Shown: positions 44,701-55,284, counted from the stretch's first letter. The stretch: DNA of 64,000 nt from Apostichopus japonicus (GCF_037975245.1 NC_092572.1:4547501-4611500); one strand, 5' to 3'. Notes: generated by a model from the letters alone, not told the origin. Numbers and translations are program-made.

Positions 44701-45095
44701 CAGAATCAGAATTAAAGTGTAACATAAACAGATTGATGTCTGCTATGTAAAACATTACAAATGTGAGAATAAAACAGTGACTGTAATGGTTTCCTCAGAA
44801 TCAGGATTAATGTGTAACATAAACAGATTGATGTCTGCTATGTAAAACATTACAAAAGTAAGGATAAAACAGTGACTGTAATGGTTTCCTCAGAATCAGG
44901 ATTAAAGTGTAACATAAACAGATTGATGTCTGCTATGTAAAAACATAACAGTTTCTTCAGAATCAGGATCAAATTGTAACATAAACAGATTGATGTCTGC
45001 TATGTAAAACATTACAAATGTGAGGATAAAACAGTGACTGTAATGGTTTCCTCAGAATCAGAATTAAAGTGTAACATAAACAGATTGTTGTCTGC
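41750..45095. repeat. Composite minisatellite with 95-bp and 66-bp units, about 40 copies
   Basis: The common core is TGTAACATAAACAGATTGAT plus GTCTGCTATGTAAAACAT and TTCTTCAGAATCAGGATCAA. The long unit (95 bp) inserts TACAAATAAGAGGATAAAAC and AGTGACTGTAATGG; the short unit (66 bp) replaces these by AACAG. The types are interspersed, with runs of short units near 43730-43860 and 44230-44580. In short-unit runs the minus strand stays open (22 codons per unit), giving an artefact ORF of 141 residues. Confidence 0.94.
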
Positions 45096-45107
45096 TGCTG
45101 TTGCACG

Positions 45108-46020
45108 ATGTTCTGTCGTAATCTGCAGGGTAAATACTATATATTCACCATAACAGTAAACTGAATTACGATATGCATATATAAAATACAATAAAGTTAA
45201 AACATGGCAGTCGTCATGGCCTAGCACTAATGGCCTAACTAATATAATATTCCAGGGGTCACTCCCATCTCATCTAGTAGGATGATATCCCTCAGTCCAT
45301 GAATGGCATCGGCTAGTGGGGGTACATCATACGTTCCTAGGTTATCCAGACCAGGAGTGGGGGGGCTCAGGTGTTAAAAATACCATCTAATGGGACATCT
45401 ACCAGCACAGTCTCTCGATAGAGTGCAAACTACATCCACAATATCTGTATATACTGTGTAGAAATTAATGCAATTAATTTCTGATTAACTCAGTACAGTT
45501 CGTTTCCACTGCAGGTGTATGGCAGCTCGGAGTGTCTTGGTGAATGGTCTCAATCTGAATTCAAAGTAACTTTTGGTGGGTTAACAAACCTTTGGCGTAT
45601 TCAGTACAATCAAAGGAAATCCTTTGAATACATCTGGCAACTGCATTGTTGGCAAGGTCTTTGCCCTTTTGGTCAAGCTGGCTAAACGCACAATTTGCTC
45701 CTCCAATTGTATATGGTCTTGATTGGCCATTTGTGTCTTCTTTAGCCTTCAGGAGACTACAGTAACTCTTGAGTTCCTGAGAGACCTTATGAAAGGGATA
45801 GGCAATGAAATGCAGAAACATTTCTTTCTTTTGTTTCTTCTGGAAACCTCTCTTCTACCTCCTCCCACGTCTCCAAACCAACCCAGTCCAGGAACATTTG
45901 CTGGATTTTGAGGTGCTTTATCAGCTTATGCGTCTCCTCCTTAAATTGACCCAAAGTCTTGATACCATCGGACAGCTCCTTTAAAAGTGTTTTAGTTGAT
46001 GAAGCAGGGAGCCCAGTCAA
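45108..46020 (-). repeat. Duplicated module, copy A (0.91 kb), with coding-looking minus-strand frames
   Basis: Copy A matches copy B (47631-48527) from ATGTTCTGTCGTAATCTGCA to GGGAGCCCAGTCAA with scattered differences. On the minus strand the module encodes, in one frame, a charged helical segment (KTLLKELSDGIKTLGQFKEE, HKLIKHLKIQQMFLDWVGLE, WEEVEERFPEE). It ends at a stop after HCLSLS; a second frame stays open downstream with KSYCSLLKAKEDTNGQSRPY. I do not recognise the domain. It may be an exon plus intron of a minus-strand gene. Confidence 0.75.
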
Positions 46021-46475
46021 CAATTGAGATAAGATCCTCTCGGGATTACCTCGAATTGAACTTTCAGTTCAAGTAAAGTATCAATGATGTCATTATTCCA
46101 GAATATCTATCAACATTCCACCATGTGTGTGTGGAGTAATTGCTATTAGAAGTACAAAGAGAGAGAAACCATAGTAAATGTCCTGCTAAATAACATGCAC
46201 GAATGATTTCAAATCCTTGAAAATTGACATTGTCTTGATTTCTGTCAGAATTTCACCCTTCTTTTCCAAACATGACTCATCGAGAATTTCTTCGTCAGCT
46301 ATCACCTCGATCAACCCATTCTTTACAACTTGTTTCCTCGTTGCTTGCTTTACGCCTAAGCTATAATATTTGGCTAATGCCATCAAATCTGGCTTCTTTA
46401 GGCCATCAAATTTCTCCCAAGTTTCATCTTTGAGAATTCCTCCGGTTCGAACTCCATGTTCTCTCTAGACAATTT
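46021..46475 (-). pseudogene. Gag-like fragment of an LTR retrotransposon
   Basis: On the minus strand, directly after the putative primer-binding site and leader, an open frame (about 46186-46450) encodes FDGLKKPDLMALAKYYSLGV followed by KQATRKQVVKNGL. This pattern of a short helical N-terminus is what I know from gag proteins of invertebrate Gypsy-type elements. A likely start ATG at about 46458 is out of frame with it by one base, and the frame stops at 46186, so it is a broken 5' remnant. No protease, polymerase or integrase follows. Confidence 0.55.
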
Positions 46476-46540
46476 GAGAAACAATAATTCTCACAAATGA
46501 ATTCCTTTCAAACGGATAGGTCACAAATTTTGTAAACTTT

Positions 46541-46557
46541 TCCCAGATAGGCCCCCA
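46541..46557 (-). other. Putative primer-binding site of the LTR retrotransposon
   Basis: The minus strand reads TGGGGGCCTATCTGGGA four bases after the LTR end. It starts with TGG, as expected for pairing with a tRNA 3' CCA end, and resembles TGGGGGCTCGTCCGGGA-type sites. Confidence 0.55.
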
Positions 46558-46561
46558 ATTT

Positions 46562-46764
46562 TGTTACGTTGGAATGCGAGAGGTCTCGATAATTAATTTT
46601 TAACGAGACACAAGCCTGGGTTCGTTTCCGTAAGGAACACAGACAAATTGACGAGTCTAGAGAATTTGAATGAGAACGTAAACTATATTGAACAATGTAG
46701 TTTGATCCAACAACAACAAGTGGTAATTACAAATATATAGAATATTACTCACAAACGTAACAAG
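46562..46764 (-). mobile_element. 5' LTR (about 203 bp) of a minus-strand LTR retrotransposon
   Basis: Read on the minus strand the element starts TGTTACGTTTGTGAG and ends CATTCCAACGTAACA: the ends are a perfect 9-bp inverted repeat (TGTTACGTT/AACGTAACA) with canonical TG...CA termini. A TATATATTTG promoter-like box lies inside. The putative primer-binding site follows after four bases. No second LTR is visible in the window. Confidence 0.6.
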
Positions 46765-47195
46765 ATAGGATACACCTTAAAACACGCTGGTCTCTTCCAA
46801 CGGCGATGTCCCTCAGCGGCCACGACCTTGATGTGGACGATTCTCGGTCCGTTGTACCGCAAAATTCAATGGTCCTCGACGAAGTTTCTCGCGATTCCAG
46901 AAACAGCAGTCACACTCTTTCCGGCGATGCTCCAAAATAGAAGACGGACTTCCAGCCACAATCAAGTGAAGCACAAGTCGAACATTTCGCCGACTAAATA
47001 TTACCAGAGTCAGTCCAAAATCAGCTTTAAAGCCCCCAACTCCTGGCGTAACAAATTTCCTCAACGGGGAATGAAATTCTTCACCCTCTCCGAAATAAAG
47101 ACTGGAAAACTGTAGTTTCACAGCAAAGTCCTCTTCAAACTTCTGAATGGAAGTGTAGAATCAATCTTGGTATCGATATCTCAATCCCTCAGAAA
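46765..47195. other. Unassigned stretch between LTR and gag-like pseudogene
   Basis: Higher GC than its surroundings, with ORFs on both strands (46813-47121 minus, 46828-47115 plus) that overlap each other and do not resemble a known domain. It may belong to another retroelement. No product is called. Confidence 0.35.
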
Positions 47196-47599
47196 CTACT
47201 GGCAGTTGAGCAATTTACAGGAGTGAGATCCAACATAAATGGGATCGGAATTACACTGGATAAGTTTTCTAATGTTGTTGCTCACTCTAACAGATGCCTG
47301 GAAGGTTTTAGGGTCATTTCTAAGGGGCTTGACAGCGAGGATGTCAAAGATTTCTTTATCAGAGTTTTTACAAAATTTAGCAATCTCCAGTTTAGTTTCA
47401 TGATATTTTCCTTAAGGATATCAGTGCTTATGTTGGACGTCGGTCCAACAATGGAGATGGTTGACAAATTTACAGTGGGTTCTGTTAATGAGAACTGAGG
47501 AAATAAATCTCCCATCTGGGATTTCAGAGCGTCACATGCTTCATCTGTGGGCATAACTACCACTGTGTCACCAGACTTTGTTTCATGGAATTTGTCAAC
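47196..47599 (-). pseudogene. Frameshifted gag-like (ORF1-type) fragment of a non-LTR retroelement
   Basis: The minus strand encodes DTVVVMPTDEACDALKSQMG and, after a Pro-rich turn, NLSTISIVGPTSNISTDILK. After one frameshift near 47395 it continues with EIAKFCKNSDKEIFDILAVK, PLRNDPKTFQASVRVS and a C-terminal Gly/Ser/His/Cys motif to TAG at 47196-47198. The order of a nucleotide-coping domain, a TISIVG motif and a VKP...F-A-VRVS segment is what I associate with gag-like ORF1 proteins of invertebrate retroelements. One frameshift marks it as a dead copy. Confidence 0.45.
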
Positions 47600-47630
47600 T
47601 TGAAGTATATTAAAAATGAATACAAACACA

Positions 47631-48527
47631 ATGTTCTGTCGTAATCTGCAGGGTAAATACTATATATTCACCATAACAGTAAAGTGAATTACGATATGCA
47701 TATATAAAATAAAATAAAGTTAAAACATGGCAGTCGTCATGGCCTAACACTAATGGCCTAACTAATATAATAATCCAGGGGTCACACCCATCTCATGCAG
47801 TAGGATGATATCCCTCGTCGGCTAGTGGGGGTACATGATACATCCCTTGGTTCACAGGACCAGGAGTGGGGGCTACGGCGTCTAAAAATACCGTCTAAGG
47901 GGACATCTACCAGCACATTCTCTCGATAGAGTGCAAACTTCGTCCACAATATCTGTATATACTGTGTAGAAATGAATGCAATTAATTTCTGATTATCTCA
48001 GTACAGTTCGTTTCCACTGCAGGTGTATGGCAGCTCGGAGTGTCTTGGTGGATGGTCTCAATCTGAATTCAAAGTAACTTTTGGTGGGTTAACAAACCTT
48101 TGGCGTATTCAGTACAATCAAAGGAAATCCTTTGAATACATCTGGCAACTGCATTGTTAGCAAGATCATTGTTCTTGGATCCAGCTGGCTCAACACATAA
48201 CTGGCTCCTCCAATTGTATATGGTCTTGATTGGCCATTTGTGATATCTTTAGCCTTCAGGAGACTACAGTAACTCTTGAGTTCCTGAGGGACCTTATGAA
48301 AGGGATAGGCAATGAATTGCAGAAGCATTTCTCTCTCTTGTTTCTTCTGGAAACCTCCCTTCTGCCTCCTCCCACATCTCCAAACCAACCAAGTCCAGGA
48401 ACATTTGCTGGATTTTGAGGTGCTTTATCAGCTTATGCGTCTCCTCCTTAAATTGACCCAAAGTCATCATACCATCGGACAGCTCCTTTAAAAGGGTTTT
48501 AGTCGATGAAGCAGGGAGCCCAGTCAA
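47631..48527 (-). repeat. Duplicated module, copy B (0.90 kb)
   Basis: Second copy of the module at 45108-46020, differing by substitutions and a few small deletions (for example near 47818). The minus-strand frame KTLLKELSDGMMTLGQFKEE, HKLIKHLKIQQMFLDLVGLE persists and, at the right edge, is joined upstream to VRPYQLRYLTGLPASS. Beyond 48527 the sequence runs straight into the 183-bp array. Confidence 0.8.
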
Positions 48528-48566
48528 GTATCTCAGTTGATATGGCCTGACTGCATCATCACACAT
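48294..48566 (-). CDS. Candidate exon of an unidentified minus-strand gene
   Basis: A 90-codon open frame with balanced composition: AVRPYQLRYLTGLP, KTLLKELSDGMMTLGQFKEE, HKLIKHLKIQQMFLDLVGLE and EEAEGRFPEE, ending after HCLSLS. The duplicate at 45.79-46.02 kb keeps the same frame with mostly conservative changes. The same N-terminal part is present, degraded by a stop, in each 183-bp unit. I do not recognise the domain. It may be a real exon or the remnant of one. Confidence 0.35.
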   Translation of the reverse strand: MCDDAVRPYQLRYLTGLPASSTKTLLKELSDGMMTLGQFKEETHKLIKHLKIQQMFLDLVGLEMWEEAEGRFPEETRERNASAIHCLSLS

Positions 48567-51500
48567 TTTTACCTGCTTTCACCTTTTGTCCAAGTAGCTG
48601 CCCGTATTGGCTCCTCTGTGTGTCCCTTCCTTAAATTGCCCCAAAGTCATGATACCATCGGACAGCTCCTTCAAAAGAGTTTTAGTCGATAAAGCAGGGA
48701 GCCCAGTCAAGTAGAGCAGTTGTTATGGCTTGACTGCATCAACACACATTTTACCTGCTTTCACCTTTTGTCCAAGCATCTTCCCAGTATTGGCTCCTCT
48801 GTGTGTCCCCTCCTTAAATTGCCTTAAAGTCATCATACCATCGGACAGCTCCTTTAAAAGAGTTTTAGTCGATAAAGAAGGGAGTCCAGTCAAGTATGGC
48901 AGTTGTTATGGCTTGACTGCATCAACACACATTTTACCTGCTTTCACCTTTTGTCCAAGCAGCTTCCCAGTATTGGCTCCTCTGTGTGTCCCCTCCTTAA
49001 ATTGCCCCAAAGTCATGATACCATCGGACAGCTCCTTCAAAAGGGCTTTAATTGATGAAGCAGGGAGTCCAGTCGAGTAGAGCAGTTGTTATGGCTTGAC
49101 TGCATCATCACACATTTTTACCTGCTTTCACCTTTTGTCCAAGCAGCTTCCCAGTATTGGCTCCTCTGTGTGTCCCCTCCTTAAATTGCCTTAAAGTCAT
49201 CATACCATCGGACAGCTCCTTTAAAAGAGTTTTAGTCGATAAAGAAGGGAGTCCAGTCAAGTATGGCAGTTGTTATGGCTTGACTGCATCAACACACATT
49301 TTACCTGCTTTCACCTTTTGTCCAAGCAGCTTCCCAGTATTGGCTCCTCTGTGTGTCCCCTCCTTAAATTGCCCCAAAGTCATGATACCATCGGACAGCT
49401 CCTTCAAAAGGGCTTTAATTGATGAAGCAGGGAGTCCAGTCGAGTAGAGCAGTTGTTATGGCTTGACTGCAACAACACACATTTTACCTGCTTTCACCTT
49501 TTGTCCAAGCAGCTTCCCAGTATTGGCTCCTCTGCGTGTCCCCTCCTTAAATTGCCCCAAAGTCATGATACCATCGGACAGCTCCTTCAAAAGAGTTTTA
49601 GTCGATAAAGCAGGGAGCCCAGTCAAGTAGAGCAGTTGTTATGGCTTGACTGCATCAACACACATTTTACCTGCTTTCACCTTTTGTCCAAGCAGCTTCC
49701 CAGTATTGGCTCCTCTGTGTGTCCCCTCCTTAAATTGCCTTAAAGTCATGATACCATCGGACAGCTCCTTCAAAAGGGCTTTAATTGATGAAGCAGGGAG
49801 TCCAGTCGAGTAGAGCAGTTGTTATGGCTTGACTGCAACAACACACATTTTACCTGCTTTCACCTTTTGTCCAAGCAGCTTCCCAGTATTGGCTCCTCTG
49901 TGTGTCCCCTCCTTAAATTGCCCCAAAGTCATGATACCATCGGACAGCTCCTTCAAAAGAGTTTTAGTCGATAAAGCAGGGAGCCCAGTCAAGTAGAGCA
50001 GTTGTTATGGCTTGACTGCATCAACACACATTTTACCTGCTTTCACCTTTTGTCCAAGCAGCTTCCCAGTATTGGCTCCTCTGTGTGTCCCCTCCTTAAA
50101 TTGCCCCAAAGTCATGATACCATCGGACAGCTCCTTCAAAAGGGCTTTAATTGATGAAGCAGGGAGTCCAGTCGAGTAGAGCAGTTGTTATGGCTTGACT
50201 GCAACAACACACATTTTACCTGCTTTCACCTTTTGTCCAAGCAGCTTCCCAGTATTGGCTCCTCTGTGTGTCCCCTCCTTAAATTGCCCCAAAGTCATGA
50301 TACCATCGGACAGCTCCTTCAAAAGGGTTTTAGTTGATAAAGCAGGGAGCCCAGTCAAGTAGAGCAGTTGTTATGGCTTGACTGCATCAACACACATTTT
50401 ACCTGCTTTCACCTTTTGTCCAAGCAGCTTCCCAGTATTGGCTCCTCTGTGTGTCCCCTCCTTAAATTGCCCCAAAGTCATGATACCATCGGACAGCTCC
50501 TTCAAAAGGGCTTTAATTGATGAAGCAGGGAGTCCAGTCGAGTAGAGCAGTTGTTATGGCTTGACTGCAACAACACACATTTTACCTGCTTTCACCTTTT
50601 GTCCAAGCAGCTTCCCAGTATTGGCTCCTCTGTGTGTCCCCTCCTTAAATTGCCCCAAAGTCATGATACCATCGGACAGCTCCTTCAAAAGAGTTTTAGT
50701 CGATAAAGCAGGGAGCCCAGTCAAGTAGAGCAGTTGTTATGGCTTGACTGCATCAACACACATTTTACCTGCTTTCACCTTTTGTCCAAGCAGCTTCCCA
50801 GTATTGGCTCCTCTGTGTGTCCCCTCCTTAAATTGCCCCAAAGTCATGATACCATCGGACAGCTCCTTCAAAAGGGCTTTAATTGATGAAGCAGGGAGTC
50901 CAGTCGAGTAGAGCAGTTGTTATGGCTTGACTGCATCATCACACATTTTTACCTGCTTTCACCTTTTGTCCAAGCAGCTTCCCAGTATTGGCTCCTCTGT
51001 GTGTCCCCTCCTTAAATTGCCTTAAAGTCATCATACCATCGGACAGCTCCTTTAAAAGAGTTTTAGTCGATAAAGAAGGGAGTCCAGTCAAGTATGGCAG
51101 TTGTTATGGCTTGACTGCATCAACACACATTTTACCTGCTTTCACCTTTTGTCCAAGCAGCTTCCCAGTATTGGCTCCTCTGTGTGTCCCCTCCTTAAAT
51201 TGCCCCAAAGTCATGATACCATCGGACAGCTCCTTCAAAAGAGTTTTAGTCGATAAAGCAGGGAGCCCAGTCAAGTAGAGCAGTTGTTATGGCTTGACTG
51301 CATCAACACACATTTTACCTGCTTTCACCTTTTGTCCAAGCAGCTTCCCAGTATTGGCTCCTCTGTGTGTCCCCTCCTTAAATTGCCCCAAAGTCATGAT
51401 ACCATCGGACAGCTCCTTCAAAAGGGCTTTAATTGATGAAGCAGGGAGTCCAGTCGAGTAGAGCAGTTGTTATGGCTTGACTGCAACAACACACATTTTA

Positions 51501-52610
51501 CCTGCTTTCACCTTTTGTCCAAGCAGCTTCCCAGTATTGGCTCCTCTGTGTGTCCCCTCCTTAAATTGCCCCAAAGTCATGATACCATCGGACAGCTCCT
51601 TCAAAAGAGTTTTAGTCGATAAAGCAGGGAGCCCAGTCAAGTAGAGCAGTTGTTATGGCTTGACTGCATCAACACACATTTTACCTGCTTTCACCTTTTG
51701 TCCAAGCAGCTTCCCAGTATTGGCTCCTCTGTGTGTCCCCTCCTTAAATTGCCTTAAAGTCATGATACCATCGGACAGCTCCTTCAAAAGGGCTTTAATT
51801 GATGAAGCAGGGAGTCCAGTCGAGTAGAGCAGTTGTTATGGCTTGACTGCAACAACACACATTTTACCTGCTTTCACCTTTTGTCCAAGCAGCTTCCCAG
51901 TATTGGCTCCTCTGTGTGTCCCCTCCTTAAATTGCCCCAAAGTCATGATACCATCGGACAGCTCCTTCAAAAGAGTTTTAGTCGATAAAGCAGGGAGCCC
52001 AGTCAAGTAGAGCAGTTGTTATGGCTTGACTGCATCAACACACATTTTACCTGCTTTCACCTTTTGTCCAAGCAGCTTCCCAGTATTGGCTCCTCTGTGT
52101 GTCCCCTCCTTAAATTGCCTTAAAGTCATGATACCATCGGACAGCTCCTTCAAAAGGGCTTTAATTGATGAAGCAGGGAGTCCAGTCGAGTAGAGCAGTT
52201 GTTATGGCTTGACTGCAACAACACACATTTTACCTGCTTTCACCTTTTGTCCAAGCAGCTTCCCAGTATTGGCTCCTCTGTGTGTCCCCTCCTTAAATTG
52301 CCCCAAAGTCATGATACCATCGGACAGCTCCTTCAAAAGAGTTTTAGTCGATAAAGCAGGGAGCCCAGTCAAGTAGAGCAGTTGTTATGGCTTGACTGCA
52401 TCAACACACATTTTACCTGCTTTCACCTTTTGTCCAAGCAGCTTCCCAGTATTGGCTCCTCTGTGTGTCCCCTCCTTAAATTGCCTTAAAGTCATGATAC
52501 CATCGGACAGCTCCTTCAAAAGGGCTTTAATTGATGAAGCAGGGAGTCCAGTCGAGTAGAGCAGTTGTTATGGCTTGACTGCAACAACACACATTTTACC
52601 TGCTTTCACC
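48555..52610. repeat. 183-bp satellite array, about 22 copies, with a 366-bp dimeric higher-order repeat
   Basis: TTGTCCAAGCAGCTTCCCAG recurs every 183 bp. Two unit types alternate: type I has GGGCTTTAATTGATGAAGCA and TCCAGTCGAG, then GACTGCAACAACAC; type II has AGTTTTAGTCGATAAAGCA and CCCAGTCAAG, then GACTGCATCAACAC. From about 49.32 to 52.6 kb the I-II alternation is nearly strict. Units near 48.8-49.3 and 50.94-51.1 kb are a third variant (AAAGAAGGG, AAGTATGGCAG). On the minus strand each 61-codon unit carries one TAA. Confidence 0.96.
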
Positions 52611-52732
52611 TTTTGTCCAAGCAGCTGCCCGTTTTCACTCCTCTGTAGGACTTCTTCAAGCAGGTTGTATTCCTCATCATCATCTCTACTGACAATGTTG
52701 CAAAGTAGATTGATGGTTCTTTGCTCTTTTAC
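52600..52732 (-). CDS. Candidate CARD-like exon (C-terminal half) of an unidentified gene
   Basis: The exon lies between acceptor AACATCTTTCAG and donor GAAAGCAG|GTAAAATG on the minus strand. It encodes VKEQRTINLLCNIVSRDDDE, EYNLLEEVLQRSENG and QLLGQKVKA. The spacing of TINLLCNIVSR, D/E-rich turn and hydrophobic helix resembles helices 4-6 of CARD or other death-fold domains (inference from pattern only). An ATG-led frame upstream (52971 down to a GGG|GTAAAA-type donor near 52917) could supply the preceding exon. The 3' end of this exon is the source of part of every 183-bp unit. Confidence 0.35.
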
Positions 52733-53018
52733 CTGAAAGATGTTATAACATAACATAACATTCAATAGTTGATAAACAGTGTGGTACAGATGCACACCAG
52801 TATATTGCACAAGGTGTAATACTGTTTTCCACAATTACCACCAGAATGCAGAACAGTTTTCAGCTCCTTGCTGCTCTTACGGTTACTGGTTAAGTAATGA
52901 GTTTCATAAATTTTTACCCGGTTGAGATACGGTGAAAATGATTCTTTTAGCTTAGTGTAAACCACGATCATACAAGGATGAACTCCAACATTATTTTATT
53001 TGCTGACAAATTTGTAAT

Positions 53019-53140
53019 GTATTTTCAAAGATGAGTTTGGTTGTGATGAGAAGATTTAATGGGCTGTCTGCTAACTGTTATGTATTTTCAAAGATGAGAT
53101 TGGTTGCGATGAGAAGATTTAGTGGGCTGTCTGCTAACTG
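53019..53140. repeat. Two-copy tandem duplication, 62-bp period
   Basis: TGTATTTTCAAAGATGAG, GATGAGAAGATTTA and GGGCTGTCTGCTAACTG occur twice in direct succession with four or so differences. It is unrelated to the 62-bp array at 39-41 kb despite the same period. Confidence 0.85.
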
Positions 53141-55284
53141 AGTGAAAGGACACACAATCCCTTCCACCATTGATGGTCTTTGCGATACAGATAACTCTCC
53201 CAAAACAGGCAGGAAGATCCTTAGTCTACTTGTGAGTTATCACAAATTTAATGGGGTTTTCTTTACACACCAGGCTGGAGACTTGATCAAGTCTAAATAG
53301 GACATCATATTGTCACTTATCCTTAAATTGTTTTATGTTTTGTCATTACTTTTTTTACAATGTTTTTATTTTTTGTTTTTTTGTTTTTTCTTTGTAATTA
53401 AGATGGGTTTTGAAGAACGCTGAAACAAACCTTTATAACCTCTCGACATGACCTAATGTTTCAATGTCAACAATTGTTAACATTCTACCTTGAAAATATG
53501 AAAGTAATAAACAAGAAGAAAGTGCAAGGACTCATATTCTAGTGGCATTTTCACAGATTAATTAAAAAAAAAAGGAAGGTGGGGGAGGGGGGGGGGGGGT
53601 GAGAGAGCTGCCAAACGTGACTTTTAAACTAGGATTTCTCACAAATGGAACAAGGTTTTTCTTAGCTGTTTGTGACAATTGTTCTTCAAAGATCTTTGTA
53701 AATATTAACCAAAGATGTTGATTGGGTCTGTGTCCCATTTTCATGATCAAACCACTTTCAAAGATGGAAGCTCTAACGGTAAGAAAAAGGGTCACTGCTC
53801 AGAATTGTAAGAGTATTATCGAACTTGCACCATATCTAGCCAAACTTTGTACCTAAAAGTCATTCTTTAAGATTTTCACATCTGACTACGTTGCAACTCT
53901 CATAAGCACGCCTATGAAAGTTTGCGAATTACTTGAGCGTAATTATATCTGATTGCATAACATAATGTTGTTCCTTCATATTTTCTTGTTTTATAAATCA
54001 TTCAAGAGGTTATCAACTTGTCCATCATATAAAAAACACTGACAGTTGCTGTGGTAACATTTTCTTTGTATTTTCGGAGGATATTTATTTTTGCTAAAGT
54101 TTGTGCAATGTTTGGAGATGATGTTTGTAAACACTTCATTTAAGAAATGTAAGAAGACAGATTGAATAAATAAAGATATCAATTCATTCAAGTCTTTCCT
54201 TCAAGGTGTTGTTGTTATTTTGTATTATTCTACTTCATATGAAACTTGACAAGTCTGTATAGTTGTATGGTGAGCTCTGTTGCGTCCATGTCAACTAAAC
54301 GGACACACCAGACTTTGAATTAAGCCAACTGTTGCCTTACAGCCAATGAAAATGACCCAATGAGGACAACAATGGAGTAATCCAGTTGTGGTTACGGTGT
54401 CCTTATAATGATCGTAATCAATTAACAAACTGAAATCAGGATTCGAAGAGTGTCCAAAACTGCAGGGATTTTGATACCAGAAAACAAGTTGAAGCAAAAT
54501 AGAATGAATTAAGTGGAACAGGGAAGAAAGTTCCACATGGGATTTGAACACCCAAAACCCCCCCTGCTCTCCCTCCCTCTAGGTTAGTACAGTTAAACAC
54601 AGTGGTGTGCACTACGTGGGGGGGGGGGTAAATTATAAAATCCCCCTGACTGATTTAGGTAGAGGCTAAACCTATACGGAAGGGCTGGAGTAGAATGACA
54701 AATTTTTATAGAGGACAGCATGTGGCCCTCGGGTCGTTGAAGCCGGTCCGATGTAGGGGTTGAGAGGGGGCGGGGCCCTCCCATAAGGTAATTTCTAAAT
54801 GTGAAATGGTGCATTCTGAGGAATGTTTAAATCAGAAAGTACGTCTAGCTCTACACACAAGGTGTGAGGTTGTATAGGGGTTGTACACCCGTAGCAGTGG
54901 TAAATCATTCTGGCTGAATGCTAATTATCACGAAAGACCCCCAGTAACAACATTAAAAAAGCCACGAGAATGTCGCTAACGTCCCTTTCTTAAAGAAACT
55001 ACCAAATTCCCTGAACATTGTTTACACAACATCCAATGTCACAACTTCCCATGGAGATTAAATTGATCTACAATTGAAACTGAGCACCATTTCGTGAATT
55101 TTGAAGAAAAATGGTTTCCACTTATTGGATATCATCACCTTGATTGAAATGCGTGAAAGACAAAACACATCAGTTCACATATCGCTATCATCTGCACAAT
55201 TTTAACAAATGTAAATTCTTTTGAGGACAATTTTACGTTATTGACAGACATTTCGATCCTCTCGATGGGCAATTATAATTCATT
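53141..55284. other. Non-coding stretch, no gene seen
   Basis: Mostly AT-rich with a TTTTTGTTTTT tract near 53350-53395 and G runs at about 53580-53600 and 54619-54628. Minus-strand ORFs (53562-53795, 54291-54551) show no recognisable domain or splice context; one of them includes a translated G run. Confidence 0.45.

Noticed and set aside
48730-51278. Plus-strand ORFs of about 96-116 codons in the 183-bp array
   Set aside because: Opposite strand of a satellite, repeated many times with the same sequence; no independent support.
38905-52610. CRISPR-like arrays
   Set aside because: Repeats are directly adjacent with no unique spacers, and the genome is eukaryotic.
53562-53795. Minus-strand ORF as 5' exon of the CARD-like gene
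   Set aside because: Part of it translates a G homopolymer, and no donor in a fitting phase was found.
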